Assembly: GCF_014203835.1 (NCBI RefSeq)
Contig: NZ_JACHJW010000001.1
Location: 5,902,501 to 5,966,500 of the forward strand
Reading direction: 5' to 3'
Length of the DNA: 64,000 bases
Source of the DNA: Micromonospora polyrhachis
Lineage (GTDB): Bacteria > Actinomycetota > Actinomycetes > Mycobacteriales > Micromonosporaceae
The position numbers and the translations under genes are program-made. This document shows, piece by piece, positions 7,278-16,689 of this stretch. Below the pieces are notes generated by a model that had not been told where the DNA came from, ran no database searches, and was given only the letters and a program-made list of their open reading frames with translations. The stretch's first letter is position 1, and each line of letters begins with the position of its first letter.

Positions 7278-8303
7278 GTGACCGACCTGTCGGCCTTCAT
7301 CGCCGGGCTGCCCAAGGCGGAGCTGCACGTGCATCATGTCGGCTCCGCCTCCCCGCGCATCGTGGCCGAGTTGGCCGCCCGGCACGAGGGACAGACCCCG
7401 GTGCCCGCCGACCCCGACGCGCTCGCCGACTACTTCGCGTTCCGCGACTTCGCCCATTTCATCGAGGTGTATCTGAGCGTCGTCGACCTGGTCCGGGACC
7501 AGACCGACGTCTGGATCCTCACCCACGAGGTGGCCCGGGAGTTGGCCCGGCAGCAGGTCCGCTATGCCGAGTTGACGGTCACCCCCTACTCGCATGTCCG
7601 TCGGGGCATCCCCGCCCCGGCCTTCTGCGAGGCGATCGAGGACGCCCGGGTCCGGGCCGAGGCCGATTTCGGCATCGCCCTGCGCTGGTGCTTCGACATC
7701 CCCGGCGAGGCCGGTCTCACCTCCGCCGAGGAGACGTTGCGTATCGCCCTGGAGCAGCGGCCGGACGGCCTGATCAGCTTCGGTCTGGGTGGGCCGGAGA
7801 TCGGCGTGCCGCGGCCACAGTTCAAGCCGTACTTCGACCAAGCGCGGGCGGCCGGCCTGCGGTCCGTACCCCACGCCGGCGAGACCACCGGCCCGGAGAC
7901 CATCTGGGACGCGCTCCGCGAGTTGGGCGCGGAACGGATCGGACACGGCACCTCCGCCGTACGGGACCCTCGGCTGCTGGAACATCTGGCGGAGCGACGG
8001 ATCCCGCTGGAGGTGTGCCCGACCTCCAACGTGCGGACCCGGGCGGTGCCGACGATCGAGGAACACCCGCTGCGGACCATGATCGACGCCGGAGTGCTGG
8101 TGACCATCAATTCGGACGATCCGCCGATGTTCGGTACCACCCTCAACGACGAGTACGCCGTCGCCGCCCGGTTGCTCGGTTACGGTCCTGCCGAGGTGGC
8201 CGGACTGGCCCGGGACGCGGTCTCCGCCTCGTTCCTGCCCGCGCCCGACCAGGCGCGATTGATCAGGGAGATCGACGACTACCTGGCGACCAGCGGGAAA
8301 TGA
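7278..8303 (+). CDS. add: Adenosine deaminase family hydrolase (adenosine or aminodeoxyfutalosine deaminase)
   Basis: 341-residue TIM-barrel metal-dependent deaminase. Zn ligands and catalytic residues visible: KAELHVHHVG (HxH, strand 1), VPHAGETTG (His and Glu of strand 5), RIGHGTS (His, strand 6) and NSDDPPMF (Asp pair, strand 8). It deaminates an adenine-type substrate to a hypoxanthine product. The HVHHVGSASP and FGLGGPEIGVP variants differ from E. coli-type Add (HLHLEG, DLAGDE); as I recall they resemble a Streptomyces group that includes the aminodeoxyfutalosine deaminase of the futalosine menaquinone pathway. So the substrate is open. GTG start behind GAGGGAGA. Confidence 0.85.
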   Translation: MTDLSAFIAGLPKAELHVHHVGSASPRIVAELAARHEGQTPVPADPDALADYFAFRDFAHFIEVYLSVVDLVRDQTDVWILTHEVARELARQQVRYAELTVTPYSHVRRGIPAPAFCEAIEDARVRAEADFGIALRWCFDIPGEAGLTSAEETLRIALEQRPDGLISFGLGGPEIGVPRPQFKPYFDQARAAGLRSVPHAGETTGPETIWDALRELGAERIGHGTSAVRDPRLLEHLAERRIPLEVCPTSNVRTRAVPTIEEHPLRTMIDAGVLVTINSDDPPMFGTTLNDEYAVAARLLGYGPAEVAGLARDAVSASFLPAPDQARLIREIDDYLATSGK

Positions 8304-8573
8304 TCCGGTAGGCCGAGTCGCGTGTGGGCGCGCGAGGCGGGACCTGAGGGTGGGGGACCGCATCCCGCCACGCGCGCCGGGCTCCGTCGGATCTTAAGGG
8401 CGGTCGAGGTGAACTCCGGCGGAACCATTCTTGGATCACCGGTGACGTTGCCATCGGTCGCGGCGCGTCGATACGTAGTTAATTCAGAAATAAGGAAGAT
8501 CTGACCAACACGAAAAGGTTTCACTCGATCGTTCCGACACCGTTGGTGACCGGCACAGCTCAGCCAATCGGGA
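8304..8573. other. Gap between converging genes with an AT-rich patch
   Basis: No supported gene. 8470-8520 is markedly AT-rich for this genome (for example tagttaattcagaaataagg), and a weak hairpin (CCGTTGG 8540-8546 with CCAATCGG 8564-8571) lies at the 3' side of the histidine kinase gene. It could hold two terminators or a small RNA; neither is demonstrated. Confidence 0.4.
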
Positions 8574-9965
8574 TCAATTGTCCGACGAACGGGCTCGCGG
8601 CCAGCGGCGGACACTGGAGTCCCGTTCCCGGGCCAGCCGCCCCACCAGGCCGAACCGGCTGACCTGGCGGGGGGCGGCGTCGGCATCGGCCAGCAGCATC
8701 ACGACGCTGGCTCCACCCAGGTGGGCCCGGTCGATGCTGACCGAGCCGTTGGCCTGTCGGGCCACCCGACGGGCGATGTCGAGTCCGAGGCCGGTGGACC
8801 CCTGGTCGCTGCTGCCCCGGCGCAGCGCCCGGTCCGGGTCGGCGATGCCCGGGCCGGCGTCGTCGACCCGGACCGCGACGTAGCCATCCCGCCGGGAGAC
8901 CACCACCTCGAACGCGGTGCCCTGCGGCGTGTAACGGAAGACATTGCCCAGCACGGCGTCCAGCGCCGCGGCCAGCTCGGCCCGGGGGACCGGTACGGGG
9001 ATGCGCAGCTGCGCGCCGAGTACCTTGTGCGGGCGGTTCTGGTCGCCGGCCAGCGCGGACCAGAACACCATCCGATCCCGGACCACCTCGCTGACGTCGC
9101 AGACCGCCGGACCGGCCTCCTGGGTGACCGTCTTACGGGTGGTGTTGATCAATACGTCGACCTCGCCCTCCAGGGTGGCGATCGCCTGCCGGATCCGTCG
9201 GATGGTCCGCCGCCGGTCGAGTTCGGCCTCACTGAACGAGCCGGCGCTGGTGTCGTCGGAGTCCAGCGCGTCCGCGTCCAGCCGCAGCACGGTCAGCGGG
9301 GTCCGCAACCGGTGGGACAGGTCGGCCACCAGTTCCCGTTCGTCGGTCCGGGAGGTGACCAGACGGTCGGCCATCCGGTTGAAGGCGTACCCCGCCTCGG
9401 CCAGTTCCCGGGGCCCGCTGGGCTGGATCCGTACGCCGAGATCACCGTCACCGACCGCGAGGGCCGCCCGGACCAGGTTGCGAGCCGACGCCACCGCTCG
9501 GGCGGCGATCCGGTCGACCACGATCACCGAGGCCACCACCAACCCGGCCGCGATCGCCACCAGCATGAGCCAGGTGGTGCGGGTACCCTCGCGCAGCGTC
9601 GCCTGGGTGACGAAGACCTCGATCACCGCCACCTGGTCGCCGACCAGGAGCGGATCCAACCGGACCACCCCGCCCGGCACCTCGGTCACCAGCGGCTCGC
9701 GCTGCGTGGCGGCCTTCGTGACGTCCTCGGCGCGGGCCCGGCTCGGTGCCTTGCCCGCCAATCCGTGTACGACCGGCCGCGTCGCCGGGTCGCCACCACT
9801 CGCGGCGATCGCCCGCTGCACCGCCGCCGGTTCGGCGTCGACCAGCAGCGCGCCGGCCACCAGCGCACTACGCCGGGCCGCGTCGGCCACCGCCTCCTCG
9901 TACGCCTCGCGTTGCAGCACGAGTCCCAACGGAATGAGGAAGGCCAGGGCCACGATGGTGCTCAT
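8574..9965 (-). CDS. Membrane sensor histidine kinase (HAMP, HisKA, HATPase)
   Basis: 463 residues. TM1 starts right at the N-terminus (STIVALAFLIPLGLVL), a roughly 120-residue extracytoplasmic sensor follows, then TM2 (TTWLMLVAIAAGLVVASVIVV), HAMP, H-box VADLSHRLRTPLTVL (phospho-His near residue 218), N-box LDAVLGNVFRYTP, G1 DDAGPGIADP and G2 GSTGLGLDIARR. ATG 9965 is taken; a CTG overlapping the regulator stop (9998) would add 11 residues. Lies 29 bp after the response regulator gene, so they form a cognate pair. Signal unknown. Confidence 0.93.
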   Translation of the reverse strand: MSTIVALAFLIPLGLVLQREAYEEAVADAARRSALVAGALLVDAEPAAVQRAIAASGGDPATRPVVHGLAGKAPSRARAEDVTKAATQREPLVTEVPGGVVRLDPLLVGDQVAVIEVFVTQATLREGTRTTWLMLVAIAAGLVVASVIVVDRIAARAVASARNLVRAALAVGDGDLGVRIQPSGPRELAEAGYAFNRMADRLVTSRTDERELVADLSHRLRTPLTVLRLDADALDSDDTSAGSFSEAELDRRRTIRRIRQAIATLEGEVDVLINTTRKTVTQEAGPAVCDVSEVVRDRMVFWSALAGDQNRPHKVLGAQLRIPVPVPRAELAAALDAVLGNVFRYTPQGTAFEVVVSRRDGYVAVRVDDAGPGIADPDRALRRGSSDQGSTGLGLDIARRVARQANGSVSIDRAHLGGASVVMLLADADAAPRQVSRFGLVGRLARERDSSVRRWPRARSSDN

Positions 9966-9994
9966 GCCGGCACCAAGATAGGCCAGCGCCCGCC

Positions 9995-10684
9995 TCAGTC
10001 CGGGGCCACCAGCCGAAATCCGACCCCCCGCACGGTGCGCAGGTAGCGGGGTTTCGCTGCGGACTCGCCCAGTTTGCGGCGAAGCCAATACAGATGTACG
10101 TCTATTGTCTGGTCCTCGCCGACCGACGGCTGCCGCCATACCTCCTCCAACAACTCCCGGCGGGAGACTACCCGGCCCGGGCGCGCAGCGAGATAGGCCA
10201 GCAGGTCAAACTCCTTCCGGGTCAGCGCCAGGGGGGTCCCGTCGAGGTGGGCGCTACGTTCGCCGACGTCGATGCGCAGTCCGCCCACCTCGTGTACGGC
10301 GGGGGGTGCCTCCCGGCTGGACCGCCCGGCCCGGCGGAGCACGCTCATGATCCGGGCATCGAGATGGGCACCGGTGAACGGTTTGACCATGTAGTCGTCC
10401 GCCCCGGCACGTAGCAGCCGGACGATCGCCTGCTCGTCGTCCCGGGCGGTGGCGATGATGATCGGGACGTCGGTGATGCCGCGCAGCATCCGTAACGCGT
10501 CCGAGCCGTCGAGGTCGGGTAGGCCGAGGTCGAGCACCACCAGGTCCGGCACCTCGGCGGCCACCCGACGCAGGGCCTCCAGGGCCGTACCGACCGCGTG
10601 CACGGCGTGCCCCCGGTCGGCCAGGGAGCGCAGCATCGCGCCGCGTACGACATGGTCGTCCTCGACCAGGAGCACCGTGGCCAC
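9995..10684 (-). CDS. OmpR/PhoB-family response regulator
   Basis: 229 residues. Receiver domain with acidic pair EDD (8-10), phospho-acceptor Asp52 in VVLDLGLPD, Lys101 in MVKPF, followed by a winged-helix DNA-binding domain (LTRKEFDLLAYLAARPGRVVSR to TVRGVGFRL). GTG 10684 begins the canonical VATVLLVEDD; no strong ribosome site is seen, so translation may be coupled from the gene upstream. Partner of the kinase that follows. 80 bp after the debranching-like gene, probably in the same transcript. Confidence 0.94.
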   Translation of the reverse strand: MATVLLVEDDHVVRGAMLRSLADRGHAVHAVGTALEALRRVAAEVPDLVVLDLGLPDLDGSDALRMLRGITDVPIIIATARDDEQAIVRLLRAGADDYMVKPFTGAHLDARIMSVLRRAGRSSREAPPAVHEVGGLRIDVGERSAHLDGTPLALTRKEFDLLAYLAARPGRVVSRRELLEEVWRQPSVGEDQTIDVHLYWLRRKLGESAAKPRYLRTVRGVGFRLVAPD

Positions 10685-10764
10685 GTAGAGACCGTACTGC
10701 CCGCTGCGGGTGCGGTGCGTCACCGCCCCGGGACGAGGGGCGCGGCACCGGCGGAGCGGGGTGC

Positions 10765-12843
10765 TCAGACCGGGTACGACTGGTGACGATGGGTGTCGGG
10801 TTTGCCAGCCTGTCCCCGGGCGAACGCGTCGGCGTGCCCCCACCGGCCCGGAATGTTGAGCAACTCGATCCGGCCCATCTGCTCCGGTAGGGCGGGGATC
10901 ACGACCAGGTGTTCGCCGCACGGTTGGAGCCCGAGCAGCGTCCACAGCAGGGCCAGCGGTGTTCCGGCCGACCAGGCCTGCGGGCTGCACGCGGTGGGGT
11001 ACTGGACCGGATACTTCGTCAGCGCCCGGTCGTAGCCGGCGAACGCCTCGGGCAGCCGTCCGTGGAAGAACTGCGCGGCGTCGATCATGCTTTCGGCGAT
11101 GAGCCCCGCCTCCTCGGCGAAACCGTACCGCCGGAGTCCGGCCGCGATGATCGAGTTGTCGAAGGGCCAGACCGTGCCGACGTGGTAGCCGACCGGGTTG
11201 AACCGCCCCTCGCCCTCGGCCAGCGTACGGACGCCCCATCCGGAGAAGAGCCGTGGTCCGATCAGGTGCTCCGCGATCTTCCCGGCCCGATCCTGGTCGA
11301 CGATCCCACTCCACAGCAGGTGCCCCATGTTCGAGGAGAGCGCGTCCACCGGTCGGCCCTCGATGTCGAGAGCGAGCGCGTAGTACTCGCCGTCGGCCAC
11401 CCAGAAGTCACGGTGGAACCGCTCCTTGAGTTCGGCAGCCTCCCGTTCCAACCGCTGGGCGAGAGCCGGATCGTTCCAGAACCGGCGGGCCAATCGGGCA
11501 CACCGCAGCTTGGCGGCGTACGCGTAGCCCTGGAGTTCGCAAGTGGCCCGGGGGAAGGGGGGCAACCGGCCATCCCGGTAGGAGACCCCGTCCCAGGAGT
11601 CCTTCCAGCACTGGTTCTCCAGGCCGTTCCTGGTGTTCCGGCGCTCGTACCAGATGTAGCCGTTGCCGAGGATGTCGCCGTACTCGTCGATCCAGTGCAG
11701 TGCGGCGCGGGCGTCGGTCTCCAACTCCCGGACCAGGCCGCCGTCACCGGTCCAGCGCTCGTATTCGTCGAGCAGGATCAGGAACAGCGGTGTGCTGTCG
11801 GCGCTGCCGTAGTAGGGCGAGTGGGGCTGCTCCTCGAAGGCCGCCGACTCCCCGTTGCGCATCTCGTGCAGGATCTTGCCCGGCTCCTCGTCTCGGAAGT
11901 CGTCCAGCCGGGTACCGATCAGCAGTGCCAACACCCGCAGCGTCGTGTGGGCGAGTTCCGGGATGAAGGGCAGCGCCTGGAAGCTGGTGATGATGCTGTC
12001 CCGTCCGAACAACGCCATGAACCAGGGCAGTCCGGCGGCGGGCATGGTCTGCCCGGTGGCGCCCAGCGGCTGGTACCGCAGCGCGGCGAGGTCCACGAGG
12101 CTGCGCCGGTAGCACGTCGCCAGCGCCTCGGAGTCGCAGTTGAGTGTCGGGGCGTTGGCCAGCCAGTCTTCCAGCTTCTCCTGCATGCTTGTCTTGATCC
12201 ACGCGGGTGATTGGTGTATCCCCTCGCGGATGTCCCGTCCGCCCACCGCTTCCACCCGGGTGTCGACCCGTAGATCGGTTTCCCAACTGCCGTGCGGTTC
12301 GATCCGCACCCGGAAGGTCAGCCCGTCTTCGTCGAACTGCGCCGGCTCGGACGCTGAGATCAGCGTCTCCCGTCGGAAGCTCTCCCGCTGGTAGCCGAGG
12401 CGGAGCAGGCCGTTCTCCACCCGTACGTAGGATTGCCCCTTCTTGTGCTGGATGTCCTTGATCTCGAAGAGGTCGGCGAAGTCACTGGCCGCCTCCATCC
12501 GGATGGTCAGCTCGATTGGCTCGTTCTTGTGGTTGAGCACCGTCAGGTGCTCGCTGAAACTTCCCCCGATGGTGCGTTGCCGGATGATCGACACCTTGGC
12601 GTCGACGTAGTGGGTCGGCTCGCCCGGCACCAGGAAGAACCGGGTCTCGAAGTACTGGACATCGTCGACCGAGAGTGAGTTGAGCCGTTCGCCGTTGACC
12701 GTCAGATGCCATTTCGACAGGAACCGGGTGTCGTAGAGGAACATGCCGGTCGGCACACTGGGGGTGGCGTCGATGTCGCCGCGCCGGTCGCTGACCACGA
12801 AGCTGCTGCCGTCGATGATGCTGACAAGGTCATCTGTTGTCAT
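10765..12843 (-). CDS. Amylo-alpha-1,6-glucosidase family protein (GDE_N_bis plus GH-type (alpha/alpha)6 barrel)
   Basis: 692 residues. The N-terminal 200 residues are the beta-rich GDE_N_bis domain (GMFLYDTRFLSKWHLTVNG, LTVLNHKNEPIELTIRMEA). The rest is an (alpha/alpha)6 barrel: GLPWFMALFGRDSIIT, the acidic segment WKDSWDGVSYRDGRL, GHLLWSGIVDQDRA and YHVGTVWPFDNSIIAAGLRRYG. Members are annotated as glycogen debranching or trehalose/oligosaccharide-acting enzymes; exact substrate is unknown. The start overlaps the SCP2 gene by 4 bp, so they are translationally coupled. No signal peptide, so cytoplasmic. Confidence 0.9.
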   Translation of the reverse strand: MTTDDLVSIIDGSSFVVSDRRGDIDATPSVPTGMFLYDTRFLSKWHLTVNGERLNSLSVDDVQYFETRFFLVPGEPTHYVDAKVSIIRQRTIGGSFSEHLTVLNHKNEPIELTIRMEAASDFADLFEIKDIQHKKGQSYVRVENGLLRLGYQRESFRRETLISASEPAQFDEDGLTFRVRIEPHGSWETDLRVDTRVEAVGGRDIREGIHQSPAWIKTSMQEKLEDWLANAPTLNCDSEALATCYRRSLVDLAALRYQPLGATGQTMPAAGLPWFMALFGRDSIITSFQALPFIPELAHTTLRVLALLIGTRLDDFRDEEPGKILHEMRNGESAAFEEQPHSPYYGSADSTPLFLILLDEYERWTGDGGLVRELETDARAALHWIDEYGDILGNGYIWYERRNTRNGLENQCWKDSWDGVSYRDGRLPPFPRATCELQGYAYAAKLRCARLARRFWNDPALAQRLEREAAELKERFHRDFWVADGEYYALALDIEGRPVDALSSNMGHLLWSGIVDQDRAGKIAEHLIGPRLFSGWGVRTLAEGEGRFNPVGYHVGTVWPFDNSIIAAGLRRYGFAEEAGLIAESMIDAAQFFHGRLPEAFAGYDRALTKYPVQYPTACSPQAWSAGTPLALLWTLLGLQPCGEHLVVIPALPEQMGRIELLNIPGRWGHADAFARGQAGKPDTHRHQSYPV

Positions 12844-13220
12844 TGCTGCCTCCGCTCCGCGTTGACCATCGCTCGGGGATGCCGGGCGTTGGGCGGCCCG
12901 GGAACGAGTCGCAGAAAGTGGATGAACAGGGGCAGTCGTCCCCAGGAGGAGATCTCGTTACGTAGCACCGCCGCCGCCGGCTGCGTCTCGCCGGTGATCA
13001 TCCGGTCGAATGCCCTTCGATCCGCGCTGACCACGCAGTCGGCTTCCCGCTCTCCCTCGCGCGAGGCCCATACGTTCTGCTCGCGGAAGGTGACGAACCA
13101 GCGGTCCATGCCCGCCTCGGTGGCGAGGTCGAACCGGAGCGTCCCGGTGACGTCCGGGGGGAGTTCCGCTATCCGGCGTTGGTGGAGCCCCTTGAAGAAC
13201 TCCTCGGTCGGGATTGCCAT
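12840..13220 (-). CDS. SCP2 sterol-binding-domain protein
   Basis: 126 residues, a single SCP2 fold: N-terminal helix FFKGLHQRRIAELPPDVTGTL, central FVTFREQNVWASREGEREADCVVSADRRAFDRMITGE, and the C-terminal helix AAVLRNEISSWGRLPLFIHFLRLVP. The fold holds hydrophobic ligands in a tunnel; the bacterial ligand is not known. First gene of the apparent operon with the debranching-like protein and the two-component system. About 120 bp separate it from the methyltransferase gene upstream. Confidence 0.85.
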   Translation of the reverse strand: MAIPTEEFFKGLHQRRIAELPPDVTGTLRFDLATEAGMDRWFVTFREQNVWASREGEREADCVVSADRRAFDRMITGETQPAAAVLRNEISSWGRLPLFIHFLRLVPGPPNARHPRAMVNAERRQQ

Positions 13221-13341
13221 TCCGATAACCCCCCGTCGCCGAGCCGGCGCGGTGCCTTCGCACGCGGATCATGCTGTGCGGCGGGTATAGCCGACCCGGG
13301 CAGTCCTAAACCTCCGGCCGTTCCGCCGTCGGTCAACCGGA

Positions 13342-14487
13342 TCAGGGCAGACGGAGCGTCCAGCGGTACGCCTGCACCAACCCGGTGTCGAAACCGGCGG
13401 CCGAGCCCCACAGGAAGAGGCGGAAGCGACGGTAGAGCGGTTCACCCCAGCGGGCCACGATCTCCTCCCGGGCGGCGTCCAGCCGGCGCGCCCACTCCCG
13501 GCAGGTCAGGTAGTAGTTGTGCCGGTCGTCGGCCAGGCTGAGCAGCTCGAACGGGGACCGGGCCACCTGGTGGAGGTACTGGTGCAGCAGCAGCGGAGCT
13601 GAGGCACCCGGGTAGATGTAGCGCTTCATGAACGTCGAGGCGGCGTGCTTGCGGCGCATGGCCAACGCGTCCAGGTAGACCCGACCACCGGGCCGTAGGA
13701 CCTCGGCGTACTTGCGCAGCGTGGTGCGGTAGTCGGGCAGGTGCTCGGTGACCCCCATGTTGACGATGGCGTCGTACCTCCGGTCGGGGGTGTAGCCGAA
13801 GATGTGCTTGCGGATCACCCGTACCGGCAGTTGCTCCCGGTCGAAGAACTCGGTGAGGTAGCGCTCCGACTCCTTCGACAGCGTCGTCGTGGTGACGTTG
13901 ATTCCCCGGCGCGCGGCGTGCTCGGCGAAGGCGCCCCACCCGCCGCCCACCTCCAGGACGTGGTCGCCCGGCCGTACGCCGATCGCGTCCAGGGCGAGGT
14001 CCATCTTGCGGGTCATCGCGTCTTCGAGGGGCTCGTCGTCGGAGAGGAAGACCCCCTCGGTGTAGCAACGGTGCCGGGTGTCGAGGAAGGTGAGGAAGAA
14101 CTCCGAGTCCTCGTCGTAGTGGTGGGAGATGGTCCGGCGATCATCCTCCTGCCGGCCGCCGCGTACGACCGCGGGCAGGAACCGACCCAGCCAGGCCACC
14201 GGATGGAAGTCGGAGAAGAAGGCGCGCATCTTCAGCGCCGAGGCGAGGTCACCCTCGACGTCGAGCCAGCCCTGTAGGTAGGCGACCGCCACGCCGAACT
14301 GGTCCAGGTCGGCGAGGGCCTTCGCACCGCGCGGGTCGGCGACGCTGATGGTGAAGAGCGGATCACCACTGCCGAACCGGTGCGCCGGACCGCCGTTGGT
14401 CGTTACGGCGAACGGCAGCGCCGGTCGTGCGGCGAAGTACCGCACGTACCTGCGTTGTAGTGAGTCGACCAGGTCGGATGTTCCCAC
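13342..14487 (-). CDS. Cyclopropane-fatty-acyl-phospholipid synthase family methyltransferase
   Basis: 381 residues. N-terminal lipid-binding-type domain (residues 1-130), then the CFA-type SAM-binding core: [20 protein letters not shown] (motif I), [41 protein letters not shown], and C-terminal helices with [22 protein letters not shown]. It transfers a methylene or methyl group to membrane lipid acyl chains, or methylates a small molecule; family variants differ. GTG 14487 is the best start; the frame is open far upstream, into thrS on the other strand, but without conserved sequence. Divergent from thrS. Confidence 0.85.
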   Translation of the reverse strand: MGTSDLVDSLQRRYVRYFAARPALPFAVTTNGGPAHRFGSGDPLFTISVADPRGAKALADLDQFGVAVAYLQGWLDVEGDLASALKMRAFFSDFHPVAWLGRFLPAVVRGGRQEDDRRTISHHYDEDSEFFLTFLDTRHRCYTEGVFLSDDEPLEDAMTRKMDLALDAIGVRPGDHVLEVGGGWGAFAEHAARRGINVTTTTLSKESERYLTEFFDREQLPVRVIRKHIFGYTPDRRYDAIVNMGVTEHLPDYRTTLRKYAEVLRPGGRVYLDALAMRRKHAASTFMKRYIYPGASAPLLLHQYLHQVARSPFELLSLADDRHNYYLTCREWARRLDAAREEIVARWGEPLYRRFRLFLWGSAAGFDTGLVQAYRWTLRLP

Positions 14488-14601
14488 GGCGTCAATGTAG
14501 CGCTGCGGTCGCGTCGGCGGAGGGCGTTGAAAACACGACCGATAACATCGCAGGTGCCGAACCATGGCCTCGTCCTTTTTATCCCGATTGAAGGAGTCAT
14601 C

Positions 14602-16626
14602 GTGTCCGCACCCCGTACCCCTGTCGTGGCCGACCCCGTCGTCGTCGCGGCCGGGACGACGGCGGCCGACGCGGTGGCCGCGGCGGGCTTGCCCACCAGC
14701 GGCCCGACCGCGATCGTGGTGGTCCGCGACCCCGAAGGCGGGCTGCGTGACCTGGACTGGACGCCGGAGGCCGACACCCCGGTCGAACCGGTCGCCATCG
14801 ACTCGCCGGACGGGCTCAACGTGCTGCGGCACTCCACCGCCCACGTGCTCGCCCAGGCCGTGCAGGACATCTTCCCCGAGGCCAAGCTCGGCATCGGCCC
14901 GCCGATCGACAACGGCTTCTACTACGACTTCGCCGTCGACAAGCCGTTCCAGCCCGAGGACCTGGCCAAGCTCGAAAAGCGGATGCAGGAAATCGTCAAG
15001 TCCGGTCAGCGCTTCCGTCGCCGGCGCTTCGAGAGCCTCGACGAGGCAAAGGCCGAGCTGGCCGCCGAGCCCTACAAGCTGGAGCTTGTCGACGTCAAGG
15101 GCACCGACGCGGGCGTGGGTGCCGGGCTCGACGTCGGCGAGGTGATGGAGGTCGGCGCTGGTGAGCTGACCATCTACGACAACCTCGCCGCCAACGAGGA
15201 CAAGGTCTGCTGGTCCGACCTGTGCCGGGGACCGCACCTGCCGAACACCCGGCTGATCGGGGCGTTCAAGCTCATGCGCTCGGCCGCCGCCTACTGGCGC
15301 GGCTCCGAGAAGAACCCGCAGCTACAGCGGGTATACGGCACTGCCTGGCCGACCCGGGACGCGCTGAAGGCGTACCTGAAGCTGCTGGAGGAGGCGGCCC
15401 GCCGCGACCACCGCAAGCTCGGTCGCGACCTGGACCTGTTCAGCTTCCCCGACGAGCTGGGCTCGGGCCTGCCGGTCTTCCACCCCAAGGGTGGGGTGAT
15501 CAAGCGGGAGATGGAGGACTACGTCCGGGCCCGCCACATCGAGGAGGGCTTCCAGTACGTCGGCACCCCGCACGTCTCCAAGCAGGGGCTCTTCGAGACC
15601 TCCGGCCACCTGCCGTACTACGCCGACACGATGTTCCCACCGATGGAGCTGGAGGGCAGCGCCTACTACCTCAAGGCGATGAACTGCCCGATGCACAACC
15701 TGATCTACCGCTCGCGCGGCCGGTCGTACCGGGATCTGCCGCTGCGGCTGTTCGAGTTCGGCTCGGTCTACCGCTTCGAGAAGTCCGGCGTGGTGCACGG
15801 CCTGACCCGGGTGCGCGGCTTCGCCCAGGACGACTCGCACTCCTACGTCACCCCGGAGCAGGCCCCGGGCGAGATCCGGCACCTGTTGAACTTCATCCTC
15901 GGGCTGCTGCGCGACTTCGGCCTGGACGACTTCTACATCGAGCTCTCCACCCGGGACCCGAAGTCGGACAAGTTCATCGGTTCGGACGAGGAGTGGGAGA
16001 ACGCGACCCGGGTGCTGGAGGAGGTCGCCCTGGAGACCGGACTGGAGCTGGTCCCGGACCCGGGTGGCGCGGCCTACTACGGTCCGAAGATCTCCGTACA
16101 GGCCCGCGACGCCATCGGCCGGACCTGGCAGATGTCGACCATCCAGTACGACTTCAACCAGCCGGCCCGCTTCGGGCTGGAGTACCAGGCGGCGGATGGC
16201 ACCCGGCAGCAGCCTGTGATGATCCACTCGGCGAAGTTCGGCTCGATCGAGCGCTTCCTCGGGGTGCTCACCGAGCACTACGCCGGGGCGTTCCCGGCCT
16301 GGCTGGCACCGGTGCAGGTGATCGGCATCCCGATCCGCGAGGAGCACACCGGCTACCTGGACGAGTTCGTGGCGGCGCTGCGGGCCGAGGGCATCCGGGC
16401 CGACGTGGACGCCTCCGACGACCGGATGCAGAAGAAGATCCGCAACGCCCAGCAGCAGAAGATCCCGTTCATGGCGATCGCCGGTGACTCCGACGTCGAG
16501 GCCGGTACGGTGTCGTTCCGCTACCGGGACGGCTCGCAGCGCAACGGCGTACCGCTGGCCGAGGCGGTGGCGCACGTCGTCGAGGTGGTCCGGTCCCGGA
16601 CCAATGCCGGCCCGTCCGCTGAGTAG
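14602..16626 (+). CDS. thrS: Threonine--tRNA ligase
   Basis: 674 residues, class II synthetase. N-terminal TGS-like region (short actinobacterial form), editing SAD domain with HSTAHVLAQ and LCRGPH, catalytic core with Zn ligands in AMNCPMHN (Cys), [11 protein letters not shown] (His) and [13 protein letters not shown] (His), and a C-terminal anticodon-binding domain ([13 protein letters not shown]). Charges tRNA-Thr. GTG 14602 has AAGGAG 6 nt upstream. The 114-bp upstream region is shared with the divergent methyltransferase gene; I saw no convincing T-box. Confidence 0.98.
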   Translation: MSAPRTPVVADPVVVAAGTTAADAVAAAGLPTSGPTAIVVVRDPEGGLRDLDWTPEADTPVEPVAIDSPDGLNVLRHSTAHVLAQAVQDIFPEAKLGIGPPIDNGFYYDFAVDKPFQPEDLAKLEKRMQEIVKSGQRFRRRRFESLDEAKAELAAEPYKLELVDVKGTDAGVGAGLDVGEVMEVGAGELTIYDNLAANEDKVCWSDLCRGPHLPNTRLIGAFKLMRSAAAYWRGSEKNPQLQRVYGTAWPTRDALKAYLKLLEEAARRDHRKLGRDLDLFSFPDELGSGLPVFHPKGGVIKREMEDYVRARHIEEGFQYVGTPHVSKQGLFETSGHLPYYADTMFPPMELEGSAYYLKAMNCPMHNLIYRSRGRSYRDLPLRLFEFGSVYRFEKSGVVHGLTRVRGFAQDDSHSYVTPEQAPGEIRHLLNFILGLLRDFGLDDFYIELSTRDPKSDKFIGSDEEWENATRVLEEVALETGLELVPDPGGAAYYGPKISVQARDAIGRTWQMSTIQYDFNQPARFGLEYQAADGTRQQPVMIHSAKFGSIERFLGVLTEHYAGAFPAWLAPVQVIGIPIREEHTGYLDEFVAALRAEGIRADVDASDDRMQKKIRNAQQQKIPFMAIAGDSDVEAGTVSFRYRDGSQRNGVPLAEAVAHVVEVVRSRTNAGPSAE

Positions 16627-16678
16627 TGAGGAAGGCCCCTTCCTGTCGCTTCCTGCACAGGAAGGGGCTCCTCCTCAC
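16626..16678. terminator. Terminator-like palindrome of the GGAAGG family after thrS
   Basis: Arms GTGAGGAAGGCCCCTTCCTG (from 16626) and CAGGAAGGGGCTCCTCCTCA (to 16677) pair over about 20 bp with one bulge and a loop of about 10 nt. Lies between converging genes. GTGAGGAAGG is shared with the element after the desaturase gene. Confidence 0.8.
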
Positions 16679-16689
16679 GTCCGGTCAGG

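Noticed and set aside
8322-8504. 60-codon plus-strand frame in the add-kinase gap
   Set aside because: No ribosome site, no recognisable motifs and atypical composition at its end.
14488-14601. T-box riboswitch upstream of thrS
   Set aside because: No convincing T-box sequence or specifier stem in the 114 bp available.
13342-15237. Extended form of the CFA-type methyltransferase reaching into thrS
   Set aside because: The extra N-terminal 250 residues mirror thrS in reverse and are not conserved; GTG 14487 gives a family-length protein.
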